Assembly: GCA_036403155.1 (NCBI GenBank) | Contig: DASWRM010000067.1 | Coordinates: 29,901-93,900, forward strand | Source: Gaiellales bacterium | Lineage (GTDB): Bacteria > Actinomycetota > Thermoleophilia > Gaiellales > JAICJC01 | Direction of reading: 5' to 3' | Length of the DNA stretch: 64,000 nt | In this document: positions 1-7,147 of the stretch, piece after piece | Layout of the letters: every line of letters starts with the position of its first letter | How positions within the stretch are numbered: position 1 is the stretch's first letter | Notes under the pieces: generated by a model | Told to the model about the DNA's origin: nothing | Database searches by the model: none | The model's input: the letters and a program-made list of their open reading frames with translations, nothing else | Position numbers and translations under genes: made by a program

Positions 1-132
1 CTGCCCGACCGCTACGCCGTCGAGCCCACCCGCTGCCCGGGCTGCGGCGAGCACACCGTCTGGGTGCCGATCGAGCCGCTGGATGACGAGTCGACGGCCG
101 CGCTTCAGGCCGTGCGGCCCGATCTCGCCTGA
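1..132 (+). CDS. C-terminal end of a protein with a CxxC knuckle (partial)
   Basis: Frame 1 is open from the window edge to a TGA, giving 43 residues, and nearly every codon ends in G or C as in the other genes here. A CPGCGEH segment gives one CxxC pair of zinc-ribbon type, followed by an acidic stretch. The start lies outside the window, so the family cannot be named. Confidence 0.7.
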   Translation: MPDRYAVEPTRCPGCGEHTVWVPIEPLDDESTAALQAVRPDLA

Positions 133-139
133 GCAGACG

Positions 140-883
140 TCAGGTGTCGTACCGGCGCGCCCGGCGCGTCGCCAGGCTCTGCTGCTTCCGGGCCGCCGCC
201 AGCCGCTCCAGCATCTCCGGGTCGCGCTCCGCGGCTGAGCCCTCGGCGCCGTAGGTGCGCGCGATCTCCGCGAGCCGGTAGCGGTCTGCCTCGAGGATCG
301 TCGTGATCTCACCGCCGACGCGGTTGCGCCCGTAGACGGCGGGGATCGTCCGCACGACACGGAGCTCGAAGCGCAGCGGCCTGCCCTCGACCGAGGTCTC
401 CACCTCGACCAGGTCGCCCTGCGAGAGACGCCGCTCGGTGACGAACGCAGCGCCGGTGGGGGAGACGTCGGCCAGGCGGACGTCGAACAGCTCGTCACGC
501 TCGTGATTCTGGGCGTACAGGATCCTCGCGGACGCGAGCTCGGCGAGGTGCGCGCGCTGGGCGCCGCGCTCGGCGTCGCGCTGGTCGAGCGAGACGACGT
601 TCAGGTGCAGCAGCAGGTCGTCGCCGGACTGGAAGTACGTGCGCAGCACCTCGAAGCGGATGTCCCAGCCCTCGCCGCCGTCGTCGCGCAGCCGCGCCTC
701 CAGCTGGAGCCCGTTGCGGACGAGCGCGCGGGCGCCGTAGGCATAGATCAGGTTCCCTTCGATGGCCGCGAGCGTCATCGAGAAGCTCCCGCCCTCGGCG
801 GAGATGACGTCGATGGAGCACGGGAGGGGAGGGAGCAGGCTGAGAGCGGCCCGCACCGTCTCGCTCGGCTTGATCGGATACAT
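140..883 (-). CDS. PilZ-domain c-di-GMP receptor protein
   Basis: A 247-residue soluble protein. The C-terminal half carries both PilZ ligand motifs: RGAQR (106-110, RxxxR) and DVSPTG (139-144, DxSxxG), followed by the expected beta-barrel pattern ending near GRNRVGGEI. PilZ proteins bind cyclic di-GMP and change the activity of a partner, often in motility or surface functions. The N-terminal ~95 residues look like the PilZ-partner (YcgR-N-like) fold, but this is weaker. A c-di-GMP riboswitch lies 4 kb away, so the nucleotide is probably in use in this cell. The tail from about residue 215 is basic and probably disordered. Confidence 0.88.
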   Translation of the reverse strand: MYPIKPSETVRAALSLLPPLPCSIDVISAEGGSFSMTLAAIEGNLIYAYGARALVRNGLQLEARLRDDGGEGWDIRFEVLRTYFQSGDDLLLHLNVVSLDQRDAERGAQRAHLAELASARILYAQNHERDELFDVRLADVSPTGAAFVTERRLSQGDLVEVETSVEGRPLRFELRVVRTIPAVYGRNRVGGEITTILEADRYRLAEIARTYGAEGSAAERDPEMLERLAAARKQQSLATRRARRYDT

Positions 884-922
884 GGCTCTGGTATCGGCCG
901 CACGGCCGGTTCGCGTGAGCGG

Positions 923-1705
923 TCAACAGACGCGGCAGACGTCCGCCCACCAGCGCGCGTAGCGCGCGTACCGGCCGTTCGACCCCGGCGCGCCGGTGGT
1001 CACCGCCTCCGGGTCGTTCCAGACCTGCTTCCGCCATGGCGGCGTGGCTCCCGGGTCGAACGGCGGAGCGCCGCGGCGCGCGGCGTCGGCGGCCAGCAGC
1101 ACGGGGTCGGCGGAAGCCGGCAGGTTTCCGTCCCAGGCGTCGCCCGCCACATCCACCGCCCGCTGCGCGAACGAGCCGGCGTGGCTGCCCGACGCGCGGT
1201 AGACCGGTGCCGGATACGGTGCCCAGTCGTTGCGGGCCAGCTGCCACCACGGATGGCGGCCGGCCCAGCCAAGATGCGCCGACGCCCGCGCCCCGACCAC
1301 CGCGCCGTCGGGCCGAAGCTTCACGATCACGCCCTCCCAGTCGTCGCGGTGGTAGCCGTCGAGCGCCGGGATGCCGGTGTGCGCGGTTCGGGAGTCGGGC
1401 AGGTACTCCCAGTACTCGACGTACGTCGCGGCCGCGCGGCGGACGACGTGGACGTACAGCACGGGCCGGGCGCCGCGCGCGCAGGCGGAGTTGCGGCAGC
1501 GGCGAAAGTCGACAGGCTGCTCGCCGTCGCCTCGCTCGGCAACGAACGCCGGTGCGTACCGGCGGGCCAGCGTCAGCCCGGCAGCGTCACCCGTCGGCGT
1601 CGTTCGCAGCGATCCCCGGGCGATAGCTGCGGACGCCAGCAGCAGCACCGCCACGACGAAGCACATGCCCGCGTACTCGACTGTCGCCTGAGCTCGTTCG
1701 TCCAC
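923..1705 (-). CDS. Membrane-anchored protein with pilin-like N-terminus and possible Vps62-like domain
   Basis: 260 residues with a GTG start. The N-terminus (AQATVEYAGM then a hydrophobic run, residues 5-30) resembles the class III signal of Flp/TadE pseudopilins, in which a Glu sits just after the processing site. The rest is predicted extracellular. YWEYLPDSR, then HRDDWEGVIVKL and SAHLGWAG, recall the Vps62/DUF946 family, but I cannot confirm this without a profile search. Cys pairs occur at CRNSAC and at the C-terminal CRVC. A prepilin peptidase is encoded at 33664-34299. TACCCT lies 6 nt before the start. Confidence 0.72.
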   Translation of the reverse strand: MDERAQATVEYAGMCFVVAVLLLASAAIARGSLRTTPTGDAAGLTLARRYAPAFVAERGDGEQPVDFRRCRNSACARGARPVLYVHVVRRAAATYVEYWEYLPDSRTAHTGIPALDGYHRDDWEGVIVKLRPDGAVVGARASAHLGWAGRHPWWQLARNDWAPYPAPVYRASGSHAGSFAQRAVDVAGDAWDGNLPASADPVLLAADAARRGAPPFDPGATPPWRKQVWNDPEAVTTGAPGSNGRYARYARWWADVCRVC

Positions 1706-1711
1706 CGGGCG

Positions 1712-1717
1712 AGGGTA
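1712..1717 (-). promoter_or_regulatory. -10 hexamer TACCCT of the pilin-like gene
   Basis: The hexamer reads TACCCT on the minus strand and ends 6 nt before the GTG at 1705, so the transcript would be essentially leaderless. Confidence 0.45.
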
Positions 1718-1848
1718 CGGACCCGGGTGCGCAGCGTGGGTGACGCTGCGTCACAGGCTCGTGACGGTGTGTGTATTGTCACGGTTCGCACAAGAACGGC
1801 CCCGACCGGTGTAGCATCACTCGCGGTCGCAGAAGGAAGGAGTGCACG

Positions 1849-2364
1849 GTGAGTATCCGTCCGGTCATCGTTTCGGCAATCGTCCTCGTCATGGCGGTCG
1901 CCGCCGCCTCGTGCGGCGGCTCGTCGAGCTCGTCGAGCGGCGCAAGCACCTCCGCCGGCGGCGGAGGTTCGACGTCGGCGCTCGGGACGGGCGGGTCCAG
2001 CACGGGCTCGCTGGGCGGTGGCAGCGGCTTCTGCAGCGTCGCGACCGGCAAGATGCGCGGCCTCGAGCGGAAGATGGCGCAGATCGCGACGATCGCATCC
2101 CAGCCGGAGCGGCTGAAGCAGCAGCTCGACGCGATGCAGTCGTTCGCGAACGGCGCCGAGTCGGACGCGCCGGGCGAGATCAAGCCGGACATCGCGGTCT
2201 TCGCCGGATTCCTCAAGCATCTCGCCGACGGCTACAAGAAGGCGGACTACAACCCCGCTGCCGCAGCCGTGGTGCTCGGGCCCTACATCCAGCAGCAGCA
2301 GTCGAAGCTGGACGCGGCAAGCAAGCACGTCCAGGCCTGGGCGTCGGCGAACTGCGGACTGTAG
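1849..2364 (+). CDS. Ser/Gly-rich lipoprotein of unknown function
   Basis: 171 residues from a GTG preceded by a strong ribosome binding site (AAGGAAGGAG, 1833-1842). I chose this start because the upstream in-frame ATG at 1771 adds a basic non-signal segment. The signal peptide ends in a lipobox, AASC, so lipidation is expected. A low-complexity Ser/Gly/Thr linker follows to about residue 60, then a helical domain with two Cys (GFCSV and the C-terminal ANCGL) that may form a disulfide. The function is unknown. The gene converges on the flavoenzyme at 2375 with only 10 bp between. Confidence 0.85.
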   Translation: MSIRPVIVSAIVLVMAVAAASCGGSSSSSSGASTSAGGGGSTSALGTGGSSTGSLGGGSGFCSVATGKMRGLERKMAQIATIASQPERLKQQLDAMQSFANGAESDAPGEIKPDIAVFAGFLKHLADGYKKADYNPAAAAVVLGPYIQQQQSKLDAASKHVQAWASANCGL

Positions 2365-2374
2365 ACGCCCGGGG

Positions 2375-4315
2375 CTAGGCCGCGACGGGCGCGTCCGCGG
2401 TGCTCAGCCCGGCCTCGGTGCCTTCGCGGATGGCCTCCTCGAACGACCGCGGACCGAGTGCGTCCCCAACCCGGACAACACTCGCGCCCGCCTCGACGAG
2501 CGCCTCATACAGGTCTCCGCCGGCCGCTCGGCGGCCCTCGTTCGCGACCACGGTATCGAAGCCGTCGAGCGTGACCTCTCGATCGGAGAACACGTTGCGG
2601 AAGCGAGCCCGCCCGTCCTCGACGGCGACGAGTCTCAGGTGGTGCACCAGCTCGACACCCGCCTCGTCGAGGCGCGCCAGGTACATGTTGCGCTGGTACT
2701 GGTGCACGCCCTCCCCGAACGCCACGGCGCTCGTCACCAGCTGCACCTGCCGGCCCGCCGCGGTCAGCTGCTCCGCGAGCGCCAGACCGGTCCAGTCGCC
2801 GCCCCAGTCGTAGAGCAGGACGCGGTTGCCCGTGGGAGCCCCCGCAAGCACGTCCCAGGCGCCCAAGGCCCCCTGGATACCGGCATCGTGCGCGACCGCC
2901 CCGGTCGCGACGACCACGCGGTCCGGGCGTTCGCCGAGCACCGACTCCGCCGTCGCCTCGACGCCGAAGTGGACGGCTGCGCCGGACAGCCAGCCCTCGG
3001 CGGTCGCGATCAGCCCGCGAGCGATCTCGGCGTGGCCGGGCGCATCCGCGGCCAGTCGCATCTGGCCGCCGGCCGCGTCCGCGCGCTCGAGCACCACGAC
3101 GGTGTGTCCCTGCGCCGTCGCGCACCCGGCCGCCGCGGCGCCCGCCGGGCCGGCCCCGATCACCACGACCCTCGCCGGCCGCGACGCACGTGCCGGCCGC
3201 GGCAGCGTCCGCTCGTACCCGGTCCACGGGTTGATCGTGCACGCGATCGGAATTCCGGCGTGATAGTGCCCGATGCAGCCCTGGTTGCAGCCGATGCACG
3301 TGGTGAACGGCTCGCCGGCGGCCGCGCTGCGCGGCATTGCCGGATCCGCGATCAGCGCGCGGGTCATCCCGCACGCGTCGCAGTCGCCGCGGGCGATCAT
3401 CGCGTCGCCGTCGGCCGGGTCGACGATCCGGCCCGTCGCGATCACCGGCACGTCCACCGCCGCCTTCATGCGGCGGGCGAACCCTGCAACGGCGTTGTGC
3501 GCGACGGGCACCGGCGGGACGATCCAGCTCGAGCCGCGGTAGGTGGAGGAGGCGCCGAGCGCGACGGAGAGGTAGTCGATCAGGCCGTCGCCGGACAGAC
3601 GTGATGCAGCTTCGGTGAGCTCCTCGTCGGTGTTGCCGTCCCAGGAACCGCTCTCGTCGGTCAGGCGGCAGCCGACGATCCCCCCGCCGATTCCCTCGCG
3701 CATCGCCTCGCACGCCTCTCGCAGGAACCGCAGGCGGTTCTCGAACGACCCGCCGTACTCGTCGGTGCGGCGGTTCGCGTGCGGTGAGAGGAACTGCGTG
3801 GGGAGGTAGTCGAACCCGGCACAGACCTCGACCCCGTCGATGCCGCCCTGCGCGGCGAAGGCCGCCGCCTCGCGGTAGCCGTCCAGCATCTCCCGGATCT
3901 CGCGGCGCGTCAGCGCGCGCGGCTCGGTCTTGAAGCGGGCGCTGGGAATGCTCGACGGGGCGACGGCCGGAGGGCGGGGGGGCGATGCGATCACCTCGCG
4001 GCCGCCATGGAACAGCTGCACCGTCAACACCGTGCCGTGCCGGTGCACGGCGTCGGCCAGCCGCCGGTAGACCGGGACGATGCCGGGCAGGTAGCCGCCG
4101 ACGGTATGGGCCGTGAGCAGCCCGGTGTGGTGGATGGCGGTCGCCTCGATGCAGATCATGCCGGCACCGCCGCGCGCCCGCTCCTCGTGGTAGGCGATCA
4201 GATCATCGGTCGGCAGGTGGTCGTGCACCAGGCTGGTCTGGTGCGATGTCGACACGATCCTGTTTGGGAGGGTGACGGGGCCGATCGCGAGCGGCGAGAA
4301 CAGGTGGTCGAGCAT
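2375..4315 (-). CDS. OYE-type NADH:flavin oxidoreductase with Fe-S and FAD/NAD domains (FadH/TMADH family)
   Basis: 646 residues. The N-terminal FMN TIM barrel of the old yellow enzyme family begins LFSPLAIGPVTLPNRI and spans about 1-330. CIGCNQGC...C (about residues 340-360) gives the four-Cys [4Fe-4S] site. The C-terminal half has a dinucleotide-binding GAGPAG motif. This three-part layout is that of 2,4-dienoyl-CoA reductase, trimethylamine dehydrogenase and related enone reductases, in which NAD(P)H electrons pass from FAD via Fe-S to FMN. The substrate cannot be read from sequence and neighbours do not help. Confidence 0.9.
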   Translation of the reverse strand: MLDHLFSPLAIGPVTLPNRIVSTSHQTSLVHDHLPTDDLIAYHEERARGGAGMICIEATAIHHTGLLTAHTVGGYLPGIVPVYRRLADAVHRHGTVLTVQLFHGGREVIASPPRPPAVAPSSIPSARFKTEPRALTRREIREMLDGYREAAAFAAQGGIDGVEVCAGFDYLPTQFLSPHANRRTDEYGGSFENRLRFLREACEAMREGIGGGIVGCRLTDESGSWDGNTDEELTEAASRLSGDGLIDYLSVALGASSTYRGSSWIVPPVPVAHNAVAGFARRMKAAVDVPVIATGRIVDPADGDAMIARGDCDACGMTRALIADPAMPRSAAAGEPFTTCIGCNQGCIGHYHAGIPIACTINPWTGYERTLPRPARASRPARVVVIGAGPAGAAAAGCATAQGHTVVVLERADAAGGQMRLAADAPGHAEIARGLIATAEGWLSGAAVHFGVEATAESVLGERPDRVVVATGAVAHDAGIQGALGAWDVLAGAPTGNRVLLYDWGGDWTGLALAEQLTAAGRQVQLVTSAVAFGEGVHQYQRNMYLARLDEAGVELVHHLRLVAVEDGRARFRNVFSDREVTLDGFDTVVANEGRRAAGGDLYEALVEAGASVVRVGDALGPRSFEEAIREGTEAGLSTADAPVAA

Positions 4316-4321
4316 CGCTCG

Positions 4322-4327
4322 ACTCTA
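4322..4327 (-). promoter_or_regulatory. -10 hexamer TAGAGT of the flavoenzyme gene
   Basis: On the minus strand TAGAGT ends 6 nt before the ATG at 4315, placing the likely transcription start at the start codon. Confidence 0.5.
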
Positions 4328-4339
4328 CCGCTCGTCCGG

Positions 4340-4768
4340 TCAGCCCCGTTGCCAGACCAGGCCCTGATGCGTCCAGGACGCGGAGGCGAGTACGGCGCGC
4401 ATCTGCGCGGGAAGGTCGGCACCGGGCTCGACCGGCGCGCCGCGGAGCGTGCCGCGGCGCACGAGCAGCCCGCGCAGCTCCGCGGCGGTTGGCCGGCCGG
4501 AGATGTTCGTCCAGAGCTGGCTCGGCCGTCCGGCGTCGTCGACGACGAGGACGATGACGGGGCGGACGGTGAACTTCACTGCCACCGTGGCGGCACTGCC
4601 CCCCGCAGCGTCCACCGTCCGCAACCCGTATCGATTCGGATCGATTCGCGCTGCCGAGGTGCCTATCCCCGGAAGGGCGAGCGCGGTGGCGATCGTGATC
4701 GCCGCCGCTCCAGTGAGCACCGCCTTCGCCGGCCGCCTGCTCTCGCGAGGTTCGCGGCCGCCGTCCAT
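4340..4768 (-). CDS. Small exported protein controlled by a c-di-GMP riboswitch
   Basis: 142 residues from the ATG at 4768. A longer reading frame continues upstream to 4879, but that extension is the translated riboswitch, so I reject it. Residues 15-40 form a signal peptide or single membrane anchor (KAVLTGAAAITIATALALPGIG). The remaining ~100 residues have alternating beta-like segments (VAVKFTVRPVIVLVVDD) and no family I recognise. It is transcribed away from the WxL-like cluster at 5073-8179. The riboswitch and divergent placement suggest a surface or biofilm-related role; this is inference. Confidence 0.75.
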   Translation of the reverse strand: MDGGREPRESRRPAKAVLTGAAAITIATALALPGIGTSAARIDPNRYGLRTVDAAGGSAATVAVKFTVRPVIVLVVDDAGRPSQLWTNISGRPTAAELRGLLVRRGTLRGAPVEPGADLPAQMRAVLASASWTHQGLVWQRG

Positions 4769-4771
4769 GTG

Positions 4772-4862
4772 CGGGTCCCGGTTTCGGTAGCCGAGCCGTC
4801 TCCGTGGGAGACCTCTTGCTTTGCGCCCCCACCTCACGGTGGGTTTGCCGTTTTCGATCCGT
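4772..4862 (-). promoter_or_regulatory. Cyclic di-GMP-I (GEMM-I) riboswitch
   Basis: Read on the minus strand, the element has the GEMM-I signature in order: GGCAAACC, a short stem (CCACC/GGTGG) capped by a GTGA GNRA-type tetraloop, GGGCGCAAAGC, a second hairpin (GTCTCC/GGAGAC), then GGCTACCGAAACCGG closing the three-way junction. The conserved blocks sit where the family consensus has GGCAAACC and GACGCAAAGC. The 3' strand ends only a few bases before the ATG at 4768 and covers the place where a ribosome binding site would be, so control is probably at translation. Confidence 0.85.
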
Positions 4863-5072
4863 ATCTCCATCATCGTCAATACCTACGAGTGTCTTCGTCG
4901 CCCGAAGGGTGGCCCGGAGTCCCCGGAATGGGGTATCCGCACGCCGGCTACGGGCGGCACTTCCCCCGATCGGGTCATGAATTCGGCGGGCAATCGGACG
5001 ATGCCTTGGCACCTTCGTCGGTTTCCCGTCCGTGCGGGTGCCGTCGATCCGAACCCCCGTAGGAGGAAGTGC
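4863..5072 (+). other. Divergent promoter region and 5' leader of the WxL-like operon
   Basis: This holds no gene. Together with the riboswitch it makes a 304-bp gap between divergent starts. The plus-strand part downstream of about 4900 has several short inverted segments (for example around GGGGTATCC and CCCGATCGGG) and ends in the ribosome binding site AGGAGGAAG at 5061-5069. I could not match it to a known riboswitch class. A structured leader for the abundant-looking protein at 5073 is likely. Confidence 0.4.
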
Positions 5073-5585
5073 ATGTCCCGCACCCGCATTGCGCTGGTGG
5101 GCGCCCTCGTGGCTGCCATCGCCGCTGTCTCGGCCGTCTCGGCGCTCGCCGCGCCGCCGAGCAGCGACTCGCAGAACCAGACGGTGAAGTTCACCAACCG
5201 TGCCTCCGTGCAGCTCACCCTCGACACGCCGACGGTGGACTTCGGCAACGTCGACCCGCTGACCACCTACTCGGCGGCGGGCGGCAAGGCCAACGTCAAG
5301 GCGAACGCCGGCTGGTCGCTGGCGATGACGGCTCCGGCGAACTTCACCGAGAGCGGCGCCGGCACGAACACGATCCCGATCGGGCGGCTGTCGCTGGGCA
5401 TCAACGGAGGCGCGTACTCGGCCGTCGCCACCGGTCCGACCGCGATCTCCAGCGGCGCGAAGACGACCAATGCCGGTACCGACACCACGCTGGCATACCA
5501 GCTCGCCCTGCAGTTCGGCGACAACCCGAACACCGCGGGACAGAACTACCAGGCCGTGCTGCAGTACACGGCCACCACGCCGTAG
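5073..5585 (+). CDS. WxL-like exported surface protein (small)
   Basis: 170 residues from the ATG at 5073, chosen because AGGAGGAAG lies just upstream and the frame then opens with a signal peptide (MSRTRIALVGALVAAIAAVS, cleavage near ALAA). The mature part is a single beta-rich domain with VDFGNVDPL, AGWSLAMTA and the C-terminus QYTATTP. The same landmarks recur in the C-terminal domain encoded at 5692-7137 (VDFGGVDPI, TTWSLSLTG, TYTATTP). The WSL motif and association with a DUF916-like neighbour suggest the WxL class of non-covalently wall-bound proteins. A strong hairpin follows the gene. Confidence 0.82.
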   Translation: MSRTRIALVGALVAAIAAVSAVSALAAPPSSDSQNQTVKFTNRASVQLTLDTPTVDFGNVDPLTTYSAAGGKANVKANAGWSLAMTAPANFTESGAGTNTIPIGRLSLGINGGAYSAVATGPTAISSGAKTTNAGTDTTLAYQLALQFGDNPNTAGQNYQAVLQYTATTP

Positions 5586-5609
5586 CCTCGCTCCCCCGAG
5601 GTCTGCGAT

Positions 5610-5643
5610 CGCGGGGCGGGCTCCTCCGGGAGCCCGCCCCGCG
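5610..5643 (+). terminator. Strong hairpin between the two WxL-like genes
   Basis: A perfect 14-bp inverted repeat (CGCGGGGCGGGCTC / GAGCCCGCCCCGCG) encloses a 6-base loop. No T-run follows, so it is either a GC-type terminator that partly blocks read-through or an RNA-stabilising 3' end, giving more of the first protein than the second. Confidence 0.7.
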
Positions 5644-5691
5644 GGCGTCCCGGGCAGGAATCAGGGCGTCCGCTTTGAACCACTCGGCGAG

Positions 5692-7137
5692 GTGTTCCAC
5701 CAGCGGACTCGAGCGGCTGCATGCGCCATTGCTGTGGCGGGCGCGTGCATGCTCGCACCCGCGTACTCGCGTGCCGCAAACCTGATCGCAAACCCGGGGT
5801 TCGAAACCTCCGGAGCGTCGGGCACCGCGTTCTCGGACACGCTGCCCGACCTGGCGGCATGGCAGGTGACGTCGGGCAACTACACGCTGAGCGGTGGCGT
5901 GCTCACGTCGCAGGGCTTCGGGCCGTCCACGGATCTCGCGGTCGTCCGCAACTCACAGGACTACCAGGACGGCGTGTTCACGGTTGTGACGACGCCGCTT
6001 ACCGTGGCCCCGCAGGAGACCGGAGGCGCCGTCGTGCGCTACCGGGACGGGTCGAACTTCTACCTGTGCGGGATCACGAAGAACTCCGTGGTCGTGCAGC
6101 GGCGGCTGAACGGGACGGATCTGGTGATCGCGAGCGCCGCGTACACCTCCGCGGTCGGCTCCGCCTACACGCTGACCGCGAGCGCCGCCGGGACGCAGAT
6201 CGGCTGCAAGGTGACCGGGCCGGGCGGAACGGCGACCGCGACCGCGTCCGACGGCACCTTCCCGAGCGGCATGATCGGCGTCGCGGCGATCAACTCGAAT
6301 CCTTCGCAGCTGCGCCAGATGAAGTTCGCACAGCCCGCCATGACCGCGACGCTGCCCCAGTCGTGGTCGTCTCTCGGAGCGCTCGCCGGGCGGCCGGGCC
6401 TCATCCCCGACCGGATCGCCCCGGCGAACGGCGGCTCCGCGTACATGCAGCTGTTCGGCGGCTCCGGGTCGTTCTCCGGCTCGACGCAGCAGACGTCGGT
6501 CGCCGTCGCCGCCGGCAGCGGCTACACGCTCACGGCCGCGATCCGGACCGACGCGGTGACCGGCTCCGCCAAGGTGCTTGCGGTCGAGCCGGACGGGACG
6601 ACCACGACGCTCGCAGGCGTGTCCGGGACCACCGGGTGGACGGTGTACTCGACGAGCTTCGTGACGCGGCCGACGACGACGCTGCTCACGATCCGGCTGC
6701 GGCTCGACGGCAGCGGGAGGGCGAGCTTCGACGACCTGAGCCTCGCTGTGACGCCGTCCGTCACCCTCTCGCTCTCAGCGTCGTCCGTGGACTTCGGCGG
6801 CGTCGACCCGATCTCGTCGCCGTTCGTGCTGGCGCCGGCTGTGACCGCCACGGTGACGGCGAACACCACCTGGTCGCTCTCGCTCACCGGGTCGGGCGAC
6901 TTCGCGGACGGCACCGGCAAGACGTTTCCGCTCTCGCAGCTCGGCTGGCGCCTGGACGGCAGCGGAGCGGCGTACGCCGCGGTGTCGACGAGCGCGCAGT
7001 CCGTGACCACCGGCGTCGCAAACACCCCGTCGGGTACCGCGAGCGGGATCGACTTCCGGCTCCAGGTGACCTACGCCGATCCCGTCTCGTCCCAGCCGTT
7101 CCAGACGTCGCTGACCTACACCGCCACGACACCGTGA
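5692..7137 (+). CDS. WxL-like multidomain surface protein
   Basis: About 481 residues. The GTG at 5692 is the best start because a signal peptide follows (RAAACAIAVAGACMLAPAYS); there is no clear ribosome binding site, so the start is uncertain. The mature protein begins NLIANPGFE, typical of carbohydrate-binding jelly-roll modules, and appears to contain two such beta-sandwich modules (about 30-200 and 220-375). The final ~115 residues repeat the domain of the small protein upstream, including TTWSLSLTG and the same TYTATTP ending. It likely links cell-surface glycan binding to the WxL-type attachment domain. The gene ends 10 bp before the DUF916-like gene. Confidence 0.8.
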   Translation: MFHQRTRAAACAIAVAGACMLAPAYSRAANLIANPGFETSGASGTAFSDTLPDLAAWQVTSGNYTLSGGVLTSQGFGPSTDLAVVRNSQDYQDGVFTVVTTPLTVAPQETGGAVVRYRDGSNFYLCGITKNSVVVQRRLNGTDLVIASAAYTSAVGSAYTLTASAAGTQIGCKVTGPGGTATATASDGTFPSGMIGVAAINSNPSQLRQMKFAQPAMTATLPQSWSSLGALAGRPGLIPDRIAPANGGSAYMQLFGGSGSFSGSTQQTSVAVAAGSGYTLTAAIRTDAVTGSAKVLAVEPDGTTTTLAGVSGTTGWTVYSTSFVTRPTTTLLTIRLRLDGSGRASFDDLSLAVTPSVTLSLSASSVDFGGVDPISSPFVLAPAVTATVTANTTWSLSLTGSGDFADGTGKTFPLSQLGWRLDGSGAAYAAVSTSAQSVTTGVANTPSGTASGIDFRLQVTYADPVSSQPFQTSLTYTATTP

Positions 7138-7147
7138 GGAGCAATCG

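Noticed and set aside
503..1852. 449-residue plus-strand open frame
   Set aside because: Arg/Ala-rich shadow of the PilZ and pilin-like genes on the opposite strand; it also overlaps the start of the lipoprotein gene, which has a signal peptide and ribosome binding site.
1930..2030. Simple-sequence tract in the lipoprotein gene
   Set aside because: The Ser/Gly/Thr codons are varied and fit a flexible linker after the lipobox, not a nucleotide repeat.
4769..4879. N-terminal extension of the exported protein to an ATG at 4879
   Set aside because: The extension is a translation of the c-di-GMP riboswitch.
4880..5072. Second riboswitch on the plus strand before the WxL-like operon
   Set aside because: GC-rich and foldable, but I found no GEMM, ydaO or other class signature in it.
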